Made by a program: the position numbers and the translations under genes. Source: Synechococcus sp. AG-670-B23 (GTDB taxonomy: Bacteria > Cyanobacteriota > Cyanobacteriia > PCC-6307 > Cyanobiaceae). From it: 37,720 nt of DNA. Each line of letters begins with the position of its first letter. Position 1 is the stretch's first letter. Where the stretch lies: positions 1-37,720 of the forward strand of contig QCSL01000019.1 in assembly GCA_003209165.1 (NCBI GenBank), given 5' to 3'. The notes beneath the pieces were generated by a model. It searched no databases, had not been told where the DNA came from, and saw nothing but the letters and a program-made list of their open reading frames with translations. Positions 1 to 8,419 of this stretch are shown piece by piece.

Positions 1-601
1 GCACCGCCACCACCAGCAAAACCTTCACTGTTTGGGAGACAGGGTCAATCCAGAGCTCAACGTTGCTATAGCCCTCGCCGAGAACCATCCCGGCCAGGGT
101 GAGGAGTGCCGTCCAGATCATGCTGCCGGCGGTTGTCCAGACCAGGAACGGCGCCATATGCATCATTTCAATACCTGCTGGAACTGAGATCAACGTGCGA
201 ATCCCAGGCACCAAGCGCCCCCAGAACACCAGGGCAATGCCGTAACGGCTAAACCAACGGCGGCTGCGGGCCAACTCATCGGCACTGATGCCAATCCAGC
301 GACCGTGGCGTTGCAACCAAGCTTCGATCCGTTCCTCGTTGATCAACCGTCCGATCCCATACCAGGGCAAAGCACCGAGGACAGTGCCCAGCAAACCGGC
401 CAGCACCACGGGCACCAGATCCAGCTGCCCCTGCTGCACATAGAAACCCCCCAGGGGCATGATCAGTTCGGATGGAATCGGCGGGAACAAATTCTCGAGA
501 AACATTGCCGCGAAAATCGCGGTGTAACCCAACCACTGGTTCGCCTCCACCGCCTGGCCGATCAACTCAGGCAATTGTGTGATCAGATCTGAAAGCCCCA
601 T
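1..601 (-). CDS. DedA-family membrane protein, C-terminus cut by window edge
   Basis: About 200 residues can be read from an ATG at 601 down to the left edge, where the frame is still open, so the gene is 3'-truncated by the window. The family hallmarks are visible: an ENLFPPIPSE motif near residues 36-45 and, further on, a GRLVPGIRTLISVPAG motif. Several hydrophobic stretches surround them, as expected for an inner-membrane protein with re-entrant loops. DedA/SNARE-associated proteins are linked to membrane lipid scrambling and proton-motive-force homeostasis. The substrate cannot be told from sequence. The base composition is GC-rich like the core genes here, unlike the next gene downstream. 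No clear Shine-Dalgarno sequence precedes the ATG. Confidence 0.88.
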   Translation of the reverse strand, partial: MGLSDLITQLPELIGQAVEANQWLGYTAIFAAMFLENLFPPIPSELIMPLGGFYVQQGQLDLVPVVLAGLLGTVLGALPWYGIGRLINEERIEAWLQRHGRWIGISADELARSRRWFSRYGIALVFWGRLVPGIRTLISVPAGIEMMHMAPFLVWTTAGSMIWTALLTLAGMVLGEGYSNVELWIDPVSQTVKVLLVVAV

Positions 602-680
602 GGAGACTGCGCTGGATGGCGCAAGTCTTCCATGGGAAGGACTGACAAATACAAAAATGAGCAGTTTTTCAAAATAGAAT

Positions 681-2345
681 TCAAATAGATGCCCTTTCCA
701 ACAAACCGATCTTAATCAAAAACGATACTGTTCGCAAAACCAATGAGGGCTCAGCTTTCAGAGATTTAGTGATATTTTCAACGCTTATATATTTAGGCTC
801 AATTAAAGCGAACATTTTTTCAATTTGAGAACGTTCAAGAACGGATGGCAAGTAACTTGAAAACATTTTGAGAGAAATTATTTCGTCGTACTTAGCGAGT
901 GAACGATCAACACTGTCATCACCAACAATCCTAATCGCGTCACCAAGTCCTAGAGATTGCGTTGGATAATTAGCAAAAAAGCGAAAAGGGTCAGGCCTTT
1001 CTGGAGCTGGGTGTGAAATCGTAGACAACAAAGATGATTTTTGCTTTACCAACCTCCTTTCATCAAGATGAGCCCAAAGCTGTTCATACTGAGGAATAAT
1101 ATTAGCCCAATCATAAACATTTTGAGCACGTTTTAGAGCATTTTCAGACATCTCTAGCCTCAGCTCACTAGAGCCAAATAGAAGCTTTAATACCTGAACA
1201 AGCCTTCTATGATCAATAGAAATTTGCAAAGAAGTAAGGCCAAGATAAGCGTCATAATCAATTTTCCCTGCAGCATAAGCACGATGCAAGGATTGCGAAG
1301 GAGTTGGAGATGGAGCCAAGGTTGGGACCCTGAACCCATCAATACCATCGCGAACAGTGTCCTTATATCCGTTCCAATCAGAAACGACAACTGGCAAACC
1401 GGCAGACATCGCCTCAACCGGTGTGATACCAAAAGTTTCCTGAATATTGTCAACTAAAGAGCAAAAAATATCAGCTACTGACCAAGCAGCTTTTGCACTT
1501 TCCTGATCAAGCCCATCGACAAAAATAGTGCGCACCGACGGGCATAAAAGGCGCCTTGCCTCAGCAAAAGATTCCTCGATATGAGCATTGTAAAACCAGC
1601 CACATTCAAGCAGAACCACTCTTTTATGAGATTGAATTGCGGCCTCTTCTATTGCCCTATACATTGCAAAAGGGTTTGCCTTGGCATGAAAAGAAAGACG
1701 GCCAACAAACAAACAAACGATTTCGTCTGCCCCCATACCAAAAATTTCTCGCACTCTTTGCTTTTCATCAATAGATGGCGGAGCGAATTTTTTGGCGTCG
1801 ATTCCAAGCGGAATCACTGGAAGCTGTGGTAGGGGAAACTGTGTTGCCTTCAAACGATGACGCAGGTAATCAATCTGGCTTGACAGCATCTCTTCGATGC
1901 TATTCTTCACGGCGTTACTTGTACATACAAGTGCATCCCAAGGCTGCACTGGCGAGGATACTAAATTCGCAATCGAATCCATTGCATTATGCGAAGAAAT
2001 AGTATGAGTAACACCACAAATTGACCATAAAGAATCGCCAGAAAAACTCCTTAGTTTTGACCACTCCGCTAGGCCAGGCCCCGGATAAAAAACAACACCT
2101 TTGTAAAATTGATCGGCTGAAGAAGAAAACCTGTCATAAATTTTGTAAGGTAATATTTTGCCACGTTCGTCGAGAAACTGATCAAATACTTTTGAGTGCT
2201 TATGAGTCTCAACCTGAATTGCAAGGTCATCACATTTGCCATGATCCAAATAACCTTTTAAAAATGATTCCCCTGCAACATGACGTCCCATTACTTTTCT
2301 ACCCTGCGTCGTATAAGCGTCGGGATGGAAGTAAAGGCAGGGCAC
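681..2345 (-). CDS. GT4-like glycosyltransferase with C-terminal extension
   Basis: A 554-residue GT-B fold glycosyltransferase. The donor-binding half is clear: VCLFVGRLSFHAKANPF starts the second Rossmann domain near residue 210, and PVEAMSAGLPVVVSDWNGY near residue 305 is the family's nucleotide-sugar loop with its acidic residues. The start is a GTG at 2345; an in-frame TAA lies about seven codons upstream and no ATG precedes the conserved-looking N-terminus. From about residue 445 to the end is an extension not usual for GT4, ending in a segment that resembles a small winged helix (VENITKSLKAEPSLVLRTVS). The gene is AT-rich and sits alone between GC-rich dedA and ahcY, which suggests acquisition. 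Sugar donor and acceptor are unknown; a role in surface polysaccharide synthesis is an inference. Confidence 0.82.
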   Translation of the reverse strand: MPCLYFHPDAYTTQGRKVMGRHVAGESFLKGYLDHGKCDDLAIQVETHKHSKVFDQFLDERGKILPYKIYDRFSSSADQFYKGVVFYPGPGLAEWSKLRSFSGDSLWSICGVTHTISSHNAMDSIANLVSSPVQPWDALVCTSNAVKNSIEEMLSSQIDYLRHRLKATQFPLPQLPVIPLGIDAKKFAPPSIDEKQRVREIFGMGADEIVCLFVGRLSFHAKANPFAMYRAIEEAAIQSHKRVVLLECGWFYNAHIEESFAEARRLLCPSVRTIFVDGLDQESAKAAWSVADIFCSLVDNIQETFGITPVEAMSAGLPVVVSDWNGYKDTVRDGIDGFRVPTLAPSPTPSQSLHRAYAAGKIDYDAYLGLTSLQISIDHRRLVQVLKLLFGSSELRLEMSENALKRAQNVYDWANIIPQYEQLWAHLDERRLVKQKSSLLSTISHPAPERPDPFRFFANYPTQSLGLGDAIRIVGDDSVDRSLAKYDEIISLKMFSSYLPSVLERSQIEKMFALIEPKYISVENITKSLKAEPSLVLRTVSFLIKIGLLERASI

Positions 2346-2525
2346 AATTAAAAAGATATTTTATTAATGTTAGCACTATTGCAAATTATAGCTTGCTCAA
2401 TCCAACATATGCTCTAAGATGAGTATAAATCAATCTTTTCGAAATTGGCTCTGAGCTTATTCATTAGTCTTGAAAACACCTTGCTCAGCCATTTGGACAT
2501 CAAAAAAGCCAAGCCGTCGAAGCGA

Positions 2526-2550
2526 CCTGAATGAAAGCAAATCACTCAGG
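2526..2550 (-). terminator. Hairpin just after ahcY
   Basis: Read on the minus strand, CCTGAGTGA and TCATTCAGG form a 9-bp stem (one G-U pair) around a 7-nt loop, starting 2 bases after the ahcY stop. A run of six T (plus-strand A at 2502-2507) follows about 20 bases later rather than immediately, so it may be an imperfect terminator or a 3'-end stabiliser. Confidence 0.45.
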
Positions 2551-2552
2551 AA

Positions 2553-3983
2553 TCAGTAACGGTAGTGGTCGGGCTTGTAAGGACCTTCCACAGGCACGTT
2601 GATATAGTCAGCCTGCTCTTTGCTGAGCTCAGTGAGCTTTGCACCGATGCGCCCGAGGTGAAGGCGAGCCACCATCTCATCGAGATGCTTGGGCAACACA
2701 TAGACCTCTTTGGCATACTCGTCGCCCTTTGTAAACAACTCAATCTGAGCTAACACCTGGTTTGTGAAGGAGTTGCTCATCACGAAACTGGGGTGACCGG
2801 TGGCGCAGCCCAGGTTCACCAGGCGGCCTTCAGCTAACAGGATGATCCTGTTGCCACTGGGCAAGGTGATGTGATCGACCTGCGGCTTGATGTTCTCCCA
2901 CTCATAAGACTTGAGAGAAGCGACATCGATCTCGTTGTCAAAATGGCCAATATTGCAGACGATGGCCTCATCCTTCATCTGCACCAGGTGCTCGTTTCGG
3001 ATCACCTGGTAATTGCCAGTGGCTGTCACGAAGATGTCCATGTCTTCGACGACGTCCTCCAAACGGACCACGCGGTAACCCTCCATGGCGGCCTGCAGAG
3101 CGCAAATCGGATCTACTTCCGCGACGCAGACGGTGGCACCAAGACCTCGAAGAGACTGGGCTGAACCTTTGCCCACATCGCCATAGCCAATCACCAGAGC
3201 CTGCTTGCCCGCCACCATCACGTCAGTAGCGCGCTTGATGCTGTCGACAAGCGACTCACGGCAGCCGTAGAGGTTGTCGAACTTGCTTTTGGTGACCGAG
3301 TCGTTGACGTTGATGGCGGGGAAGGGCAGCTCACCGCTTTTCTGCATCTTGTAGAGACGGGCCACACCGGTGGTGGTTTCCTCCGTCACGCCCTGAATCT
3401 GGGCCTTGGTGCGGGAATAAAAGCTGGGGTCCTGGGCCAGCTTTTTCTTGATCGACGCGAACAGGAAGGTCTCCTCTTCATTGCCGGGGTTGTCCAAAAC
3501 AGTGATGTCCTGCTCGGCCTTGCTCCCCAGCATCACCAGACCGGTGGCATCGCCACCGTCGTCCAAGATCATGTTGGGGGAGCCTCCGTCCCCCCACTCG
3601 AGGATGCGATGGGTGTAATCCCAGTACTCCTCGAGAGTCTCGCCTTTGACGGCGAAAACAGGAATGCCCTGGGCGGCGATGGCCGCAGCGGCGTGATCCT
3701 GAGTGGAGAAGATGTTGCAGGAGGCCCAACGCACCTCAGCACCTAGATCCACCAGGGTCTCGATCAGAACCGCGGTCTGAATTGTCATGTGCAGGGAGCC
3801 AGCAATACGGGCGCCCTTGAGGGGCTTCTCGCTGCCGAACTTTTCCCGCAATGCCATCAGACCAGGCATTTCGGTCTCGGCGATGTCGAGTTCTTTGCGG
3901 CCGAAATCGGCCTGGTTGATATCGGCAATGACGCAATTGACGCCGAGCTCTAGCTCAGCCGGGGACGTGGGCGCTGCCACCAT
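2553..3983 (-). CDS. ahcY: Adenosylhomocysteinase
   Basis: S-adenosylhomocysteine hydrolase, 476 residues, full length. It splits S-adenosylhomocysteine into adenosine and homocysteine using tightly bound NAD, and so relieves inhibition of methyltransferases. Visible hallmarks are the [15 protein letters not shown] segment near residues 88-102, the Rossmann NAD site in [20 protein letters not shown], and the C-terminal DHYRY that reaches into the neighbouring subunit's cofactor site. The ATG at 3983 is preceded by a purine-rich AGGGAG about ten bases upstream. It is divergent from tsaE with a 73-bp spacer. Composition is GC-rich and typical of the core genome. Confidence 0.97.
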   Translation of the reverse strand: MVAAPTSPAELELGVNCVIADINQADFGRKELDIAETEMPGLMALREKFGSEKPLKGARIAGSLHMTIQTAVLIETLVDLGAEVRWASCNIFSTQDHAAAAIAAQGIPVFAVKGETLEEYWDYTHRILEWGDGGSPNMILDDGGDATGLVMLGSKAEQDITVLDNPGNEEETFLFASIKKKLAQDPSFYSRTKAQIQGVTEETTTGVARLYKMQKSGELPFPAINVNDSVTKSKFDNLYGCRESLVDSIKRATDVMVAGKQALVIGYGDVGKGSAQSLRGLGATVCVAEVDPICALQAAMEGYRVVRLEDVVEDMDIFVTATGNYQVIRNEHLVQMKDEAIVCNIGHFDNEIDVASLKSYEWENIKPQVDHITLPSGNRIILLAEGRLVNLGCATGHPSFVMSNSFTNQVLAQIELFTKGDEYAKEVYVLPKHLDEMVARLHLGRIGAKLTELSKEQADYINVPVEGPYKPDHYRY

Positions 3984-4056
3984 GGTTTTAATGCTCCCTA
4001 AAACAAACGTGGAGTTGAATCTCTGCAGAGACGCCGAGGCTTCGGGCTCGCTAGAA
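3984..4056. promoter_or_regulatory. Divergent ahcY/tsaE intergenic region
   Basis: This 73-bp gap must hold the 5' signals of both ahcY (minus) and tsaE (plus), unless their promoters lie within the neighbouring coding regions. A short GC-rich inverted repeat lies near 4033-4048 (CGAG...CTCG). I could not fit it to the SAH riboswitch consensus. No convincing -10 box can be assigned by eye. Confidence 0.3.
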
Positions 4057-4506
4057 ATGGACTCTACAGGTCATGTCTGGGCCCTTGAGACCCTTGAGAC
4101 GACAAAGGCCTTAGGCAGGTTGCTGGCACAGCAGCTTCCAAGCGGATCTATTTTGCTGCTGAGCGGCCCCCTGGGGGCCGGAAAAACATCTCTGGTGCAG
4201 GGTCTGGCGGAAGCTCTGGGAGTTAGGGAGCCGATCACCAGTCCGACCTTTGCCCTGGCGCAGCACTACCCCCAGGGAACACCGCAGCTGGTGCACCTCG
4301 ATCTCTACCGACTAGAGCAGCCTGCCTCCGCCGATGAACTGTTTTTGCAGGAAGAGGAGGAAGCCCGCGCGTCCATGGCGCTGATGGCAGTGGAATGGCC
4401 AGAACGGCTTGGGCTCAATCTGCCGGAAGCCTGGCGGCTCGAACTGCGTCACCAGGACGAAGGCCGGCTGGCTCAGCTCACCCCCCCCAGGAAGCTCTCC
4501 ACCTGA
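4057..4506 (+). CDS. tsaE: tRNA t6A biosynthesis ATPase TsaE
   Basis: A 149-residue protein, the usual length for the TsaE/YjeE family. It has the Walker A motif GPLGAGKTS near residues 37-45, followed by the family's [12 protein letters not shown] segment, the HLDLYRL strand and a late MAVEWPERL that places the acidic Walker B-like residue. TsaE is the ATPase that drives the TsaB-TsaD complex in making threonylcarbamoyladenosine at tRNA position 37. The open frame extends upstream to 3787 but that part is antisense to ahcY; the ATG at 4057 gives the conserved length. Its last 34 bases overlap the convergent sugar kinase gene. Confidence 0.93.
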   Translation: MDSTGHVWALETLETTKALGRLLAQQLPSGSILLLSGPLGAGKTSLVQGLAEALGVREPITSPTFALAQHYPQGTPQLVHLDLYRLEQPASADELFLQEEEEARASMALMAVEWPERLGLNLPEAWRLELRHQDEGRLAQLTPPRKLST

Positions 4507-5438
4507 GCCTGAGTCGGCTGCGGATCAATGCCACCGGCACCGCCACAGACCAAGGCACCACAGGCGGCTGCAAAGCGGATGCGCTCCCGGGGCGCTGCGG
4601 CCCACCGGTGCAACAGCCCGGCCATGAAGGCATCACCGGCTCCAGTGGTGTCAACAACAGTGGAGGGCTGGAACGCGGCCTGCTGACCTGAATCGGCACC
4701 AAAATTCCAGCGCACCGGGGCCGCGCCATCGGTCACCACCACATCCGGGCGCTGGGGCAAGGCCTTCTGAATCGCGCCTGGATCGACAGTGTTGAAAAAC
4801 CAAAGCGCTTCCTCCCGCGCCAGCTTGATCAGAGCCGCCTGATCCAGGAGCGGTTGAATCGCCGCCTTCGCCGCAGCGGACGGACCAGCCTCTGGATCAG
4901 CGGCGGGATCCCAGAACGTGGGGCGCCAGTTCACATCAAGGGCAATCGCCGTGCCCTGGGTCTGGGCCTGGTGCACGGCTTCCAGCAAAGCTAAGGCCGA
5001 GCCTGGTGCCGCCAACGTAAGAGTGCCGATCAACAACCATCGCGCTTGAGGCAACGGAATAGGCTCAAGAGCCTGGTCGGCAAAACCGACCCCTTCATCC
5101 CCAGCAAAGCCCTGAAACTGCCGTTCGCCATCCCGCGCACGGCGTACAAGCACGATGCGACTGGGGCGCTGGGAATCTCGTTGCACCAAAGCGGTCTCCA
5201 GACCACGCTCAGCAAACAAGCTTGAGAAGGCCTCCCCAATGGCGTCCTGACCCAGTCGACCGAAAAAGGCCACAGGGGTTCCCAAGCGGGCCAAACCACA
5301 GGCCACATTCGCTGGGGCACCTCCGAGATAGTCGTCCACCGGCCGATCCTTCGCCGGATCACCGCCTGGCGGTCCCAGCCGATCGATCAAGGCTTCGCCA
5401 AGACATACAACGACTGGAAATCCTGAGCTAGCGATCAT
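4473..5438 (-). CDS. PfkB-family sugar kinase, probable fructokinase
   Basis: A ribokinase/PfkB-fold kinase of 321 residues. Signature 1 is the LGGAPANVACGLARLG segment near residues 38-53; signature 2 is DTTGAGDAFMAGL near residues 250-262, with the catalytic Asp after GAG. The GEALIDRLGPPGG opening is typical of fructokinase-like members, so fructose or a related sugar is the likeliest substrate, but this is not proven. I chose the ATG at 5438 over a TTG two codons earlier. That ATG overlaps the stop of the upstream sulfotransferase gene by 11 bases, so translation is probably coupled. Its 3' end overlaps convergent tsaE. Confidence 0.9.
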   Translation of the reverse strand: MIASSGFPVVVCLGEALIDRLGPPGGDPAKDRPVDDYLGGAPANVACGLARLGTPVAFFGRLGQDAIGEAFSSLFAERGLETALVQRDSQRPSRIVLVRRARDGERQFQGFAGDEGVGFADQALEPIPLPQARWLLIGTLTLAAPGSALALLEAVHQAQTQGTAIALDVNWRPTFWDPAADPEAGPSAAAKAAIQPLLDQAALIKLAREEALWFFNTVDPGAIQKALPQRPDVVVTDGAAPVRWNFGADSGQQAAFQPSTVVDTTGAGDAFMAGLLHRWAAAPRERIRFAAACGALVCGGAGGIDPQPTQAQVESFLGGVS

Positions 5439-6303
5439 CTTCAAACGATTTTCTAGTTATTGAAATGTCAATTTGATGATGCTTTAAAAAAGCCTGATTT
5501 ACAAGGCAGTCCACTGCATCACAACGATCTCTCTGCTTCTTACTAATAGGCGAACTTTTTCCGAAGAAACAATCTAAAAACTCTGAAATATCTAGAAGAA
5601 TAGTTAATAATTTTTTTCTTAGTTGATCTGGCAACAGCTTCAACCTATTCAAGCAATTGACCGCCCTTGCCAATCCTGCGAATTCCATACGGAGCGATCG
5701 CCTTGGAGACAATCCAACAGGCTTTTCAAGACTTACTTCAGACAGATGACCCAAGGGGATAGAAGTTATCTGCTGAAGAGATCTAAAAAATTCAATCAGC
5801 AACGAATCACGATCGTAACGAATCCAATGCGTTCTACAACCAGCCGCTGACAAGCGCGCATCCAACGACGGAGCGTTCATCAATTGACCACCATCTTGAT
5901 TAAGAGTATCAATTGCAATCTGACGCTCAAGAAAATACCCAAAAGACGTTATTCGCTTCGAACTGCCTTTAAGATTCTGCAAGTAAAGACTTGGATAAAC
6001 TTCACGAAACGGGCGAGAAACCAATATCGCATGAAACTCACCACTGAAATTACTTAAGGCTTTTTTCAAAAAACTTGGATTCTCTCTCCAAAAAAATTCG
6101 CTAGATAAAAGCACAACGGGGTTCATTACTTCTGCTTCAAAAAGTAGTATTTCCTCTAAATCACAGAGAAGATTTTTTGCTAAAATATGATAAAAACTAA
6201 TGCCCAATTGAAGCAAGCTTCTGCGGTGAAACTTTAAAGCGTCTTGAATGACAGTTGATCCAGTTTTCATTGGTCCGCAATGAAGAATCAGCAAACGCTT
6301 CAT
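5428..6303 (-). CDS. Sulfotransferase-like P-loop protein
   Basis: A 291-residue protein of the sulfotransferase superfamily. Near the N-terminus LHCGPMKTGSTVIQ (residues 7-20) fits the 5'-phosphosulfate loop that grips PAPS, and VSRPFREVYPSLYLQ near residues 95-110 fits the 3'-phosphate motif with its Arg and Ser. The C-terminal third is not recognised. The gene is markedly AT-rich but is fitted tightly into the minus-strand run: it starts 2 bases after the mutY stop and overlaps the sugar kinase start by 11 bases. It was therefore probably inserted into, or selected to sit within, a pre-existing operon. The acceptor is unknown; a surface glycan is a guess. Confidence 0.75.
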   Translation of the reverse strand: MKRLLILHCGPMKTGSTVIQDALKFHRRSLLQLGISFYHILAKNLLCDLEEILLFEAEVMNPVVLLSSEFFWRENPSFLKKALSNFSGEFHAILVSRPFREVYPSLYLQNLKGSSKRITSFGYFLERQIAIDTLNQDGGQLMNAPSLDARLSAAGCRTHWIRYDRDSLLIEFFRSLQQITSIPLGHLSEVSLEKPVGLSPRRSLRMEFAGLARAVNCLNRLKLLPDQLRKKLLTILLDISEFLDCFFGKSSPISKKQRDRCDAVDCLVNQAFLKHHQIDISITRKSFEDDR

Positions 6304-6305
6304 GA

Positions 6306-7454
6306 TTAAAAATTAACTTGTTGATTTAGAAGGACTTGAATAATCTTGGCGTTGGCCGCCGGAAAGGCGTAATTCCTAAGGTCATCCGGCAGTACCCAAC
6401 GCACTTGCTGACTGGCGAGGGGCTGCGGCTCCCCCGATATCCAGTCGCAGAGATGCACCACGAAGCGCAGCTTTTTATGGCTGTAGGCGTGATCAACGGT
6501 GATCAGCTCAGCGCCGACCGTCACCGCAATGCCGAGCTCCTCCTTGAGCTCACGGGCAATGCAGGTTTCGATTGTTTCGCCCTGCTCCTGTTTGCCACCG
6601 GGGAACTCCCACATCCCTCCCAGTAGGCCTTCCTCAAGGCGCTGGTCAATCAACACCTCCCCGGCCGCGTTGAGCACGACACCCACACCGATCACCTGGA
6701 AGGAAAGGGGCTTGGGAGCGTCGGTCACGGGCCAAAGGCAGGGATCGCCGGCAGCGTAAGCAGCGCAGTGGGATTGCCAAGGGCAGCGGTGGCAGTCCGG
6801 CTGGCGGGGGGTGCAAAGCGTGGCCCCTAGATCCATCAACGCCTGGTTGGTATCCCGTGGCCGAACTGGATCAAGCAAAGCCTCGCTCCAACACCAGAAC
6901 AGGGCGTAGTCGCGGGCCGGCGGGCGCGGATGGGCCATCAATCGCGCCAAAACCCGTTTGACGTTGCCATCCAGAATCGGCAGAGAGGCATTGAAGGCAG
7001 AGGAAAGGATGCTGCCGGCAGTTGTGCGACCGATGCCCGGCAAGGCCATCCACTCCTCCAACCTGCAGGGCCAGGGCCTACCCACCAGCCGCTGCGCAGC
7101 CTCATGCAGTCGGCGGGCCCGAGAGTAATAGCCGAGTCCCTGCCACTGCAGCCGCACCTGATCGAGAGACGCCGCAGCCAGCGCCTCGACGTTGGGGAAC
7201 GCCGCCATCCAACGCGTCCAGTAAGGAAGCGCCACGGTCAACTGGGTCTGCTGCAGCATCACCTCAGCAATCCAGCACTCCAGGACATTGAGTTGCTCGT
7301 GTGGCTCAGGCCATCTGCCATCTTTGGTGAACATCCAAGGCTTCAGCGCAGGGTCCTTTCGTCCGTGCAAATCCCACCAGGCCAATACATCTTGGATGAG
7401 CTCAGGCGCTAACTCGCTGAGGTCGCGATGCTCAGCGCTGCTTCGTTGACCCAT
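6306..7454 (-). CDS. mutY: A/G-specific adenine glycosylase MutY with Nudix domain
   Basis: A 382-residue base-excision repair enzyme that removes adenine opposite 8-oxoguanine. Catalytic Glu is E64 in WIAEVMLQQTQ; the helix-hairpin-helix is LPGIGRTTAGSI; the essential Asp follows in ILDGNVKRVLAR. Four cysteines in CTPRQPDCHRCPWQSHC (C-x6-C-x2-C-x5-C) ligate the [4Fe-4S] cluster. The C-terminal domain, which only recognises 8-oxoG in ordinary MutY, here carries a complete Nudix box (GKQEQGE ... RELKEELGI), so 8-oxo-dGTP hydrolysis is possible in the same chain. An ATG at 7454 was preferred over a TTG at 7469; it overlaps the stop of a small upstream ORF (TGATG). Confidence 0.95.
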   Translation of the reverse strand: MGQRSSAEHRDLSELAPELIQDVLAWWDLHGRKDPALKPWMFTKDGRWPEPHEQLNVLECWIAEVMLQQTQLTVALPYWTRWMAAFPNVEALAAASLDQVRLQWQGLGYYSRARRLHEAAQRLVGRPWPCRLEEWMALPGIGRTTAGSILSSAFNASLPILDGNVKRVLARLMAHPRPPARDYALFWCWSEALLDPVRPRDTNQALMDLGATLCTPRQPDCHRCPWQSHCAAYAAGDPCLWPVTDAPKPLSFQVIGVGVVLNAAGEVLIDQRLEEGLLGGMWEFPGGKQEQGETIETCIARELKEELGIAVTVGAELITVDHAYSHKKLRFVVHLCDWISGEPQPLASQQVRWVLPDDLRNYAFPAANAKIIQVLLNQQVNF

Positions 7455-7633
7455 CAAGCAGCCACCCAAGCCTGGTCACTAAATAGCAGCTTTCCCAAAA
7501 AATCCAAACGCAGGAGGATCCGACCAATCTCCGCCGGCACTAAAGGTTGCCCTGAACTGCTGAGCTTGCCAACTCCTGTGAGGGCACCAGCCGTGAACCA
7601 ACAATTTAAGCCTGCAAAACCTGCATCAAGCAT
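7454..7633 (-). CDS. Small ORF coupled to mutY, possibly a gene remnant
   Basis: A 59-codon frame begins at an ATG (7633), ends with TGA at 7454 and overlaps the mutY ATG as TGATG, the arrangement of translationally coupled genes. The tail reads RILLRLDFLGKLLFSDQAWV, which looks like real protein. The same frame stays open upstream to a TGA at 7700-7702, with another 22 protein-like codons but no start codon, so this could instead be the 3' end of a decayed longer gene. No family was recognised. Codon use is GC-rich like mutY, unlike the AT-rich region that begins just upstream. Confidence 0.4.
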   Translation of the reverse strand: MLDAGFAGLNCWFTAGALTGVGKLSSSGQPLVPAEIGRILLRLDFLGKLLFSDQAWVAA

Positions 7634-8419
7634 CGGCTTATCGAAGCTATGCAGACCCTTGGCTTCAGAAATAAACTCCTCATTCCACTCGAATCTTTTT
7701 CAACGACACTTTATCAGTACCCAAAAAACATTGATTCAAATCTTGGCCAGGACCAAAACTTCATTAAAATGACAACAAATCCTAAGAGCTTCAAACTCAG
7801 CGAAGCCACTAATCACTTTCGCCACGTGAACAGTGTGTTTCACGACGAACCGAACATTACGATCCAGAAGATCGATTTTGGCCATATCAACTAAAGATTT
7901 CTTTTTATAGGCCTGGCATAGTGAAACGTAAAAGCAAGGTTGCTCGTTCCTGCACCCCATTCAAGTCCCACATATGAGAGCGCGATCAGAGCCCACTATC
8001 GGCAGCAATGGGTTCACTCTTTACGTTTCAGGACGCAGTCCGGAATGCTCTTGGCAATTTGCACTAACTTAGCAATAAGCAATCCGACGAAGCAAATTCA
8101 GCATTAGGATAAATAGAGCACAAACGCATACATCCCAAAACTTGCACAATAAGTTAGGCTAATTTAACTTCAAAAACCTTAACTAAAGCACAAAAAATAA
8201 ATCTCAGAATCAAAAATCACCACTTCATAAAAACATAGGGGCCAAAAGTAACTTCAAATTCATCAGGACTTAGACATTCAATAAAAGGACATTGCAAAAG
8301 CAAATTACTTCACAAGCCGACCACAGAGGGAACTCTTGACACACAGACTGGCCGCAGAGACATACTCGCAAGCACGTCATTAAGCTCGATGGATCACCAC
8401 GAAATTGACTGGAGCTGAA
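7634..8419. other. AT-rich gene-poor stretch
   Basis: Nearly 800 bases without a gene I can support. Open frames here are under about 80 codons on either strand and look random or decayed. One ten-base inverted repeat, GAAACGTAAA at 7923-7932 and TTTACGTTTC at 8020-8029, encloses about 87 bases. A short palindrome TTAGGCTAA lies near 8155. The promoter of the GT61-like gene presumably lies at the right end. Confidence 0.5.
8411..8414 (+). promoter_or_regulatory. Shine-Dalgarno deciding the 8420 start
   Basis: GGAG lies five bases before the ATG at 8420 and supports that start over an in-frame TTG at 8405. Confidence 0.6.

Noticed and set aside
3984..4056. SAH riboswitch in front of ahcY
   Set aside because: A GC-rich inverted repeat is present, but the conserved core of the SAH motif could not be fitted, so I do not call it.
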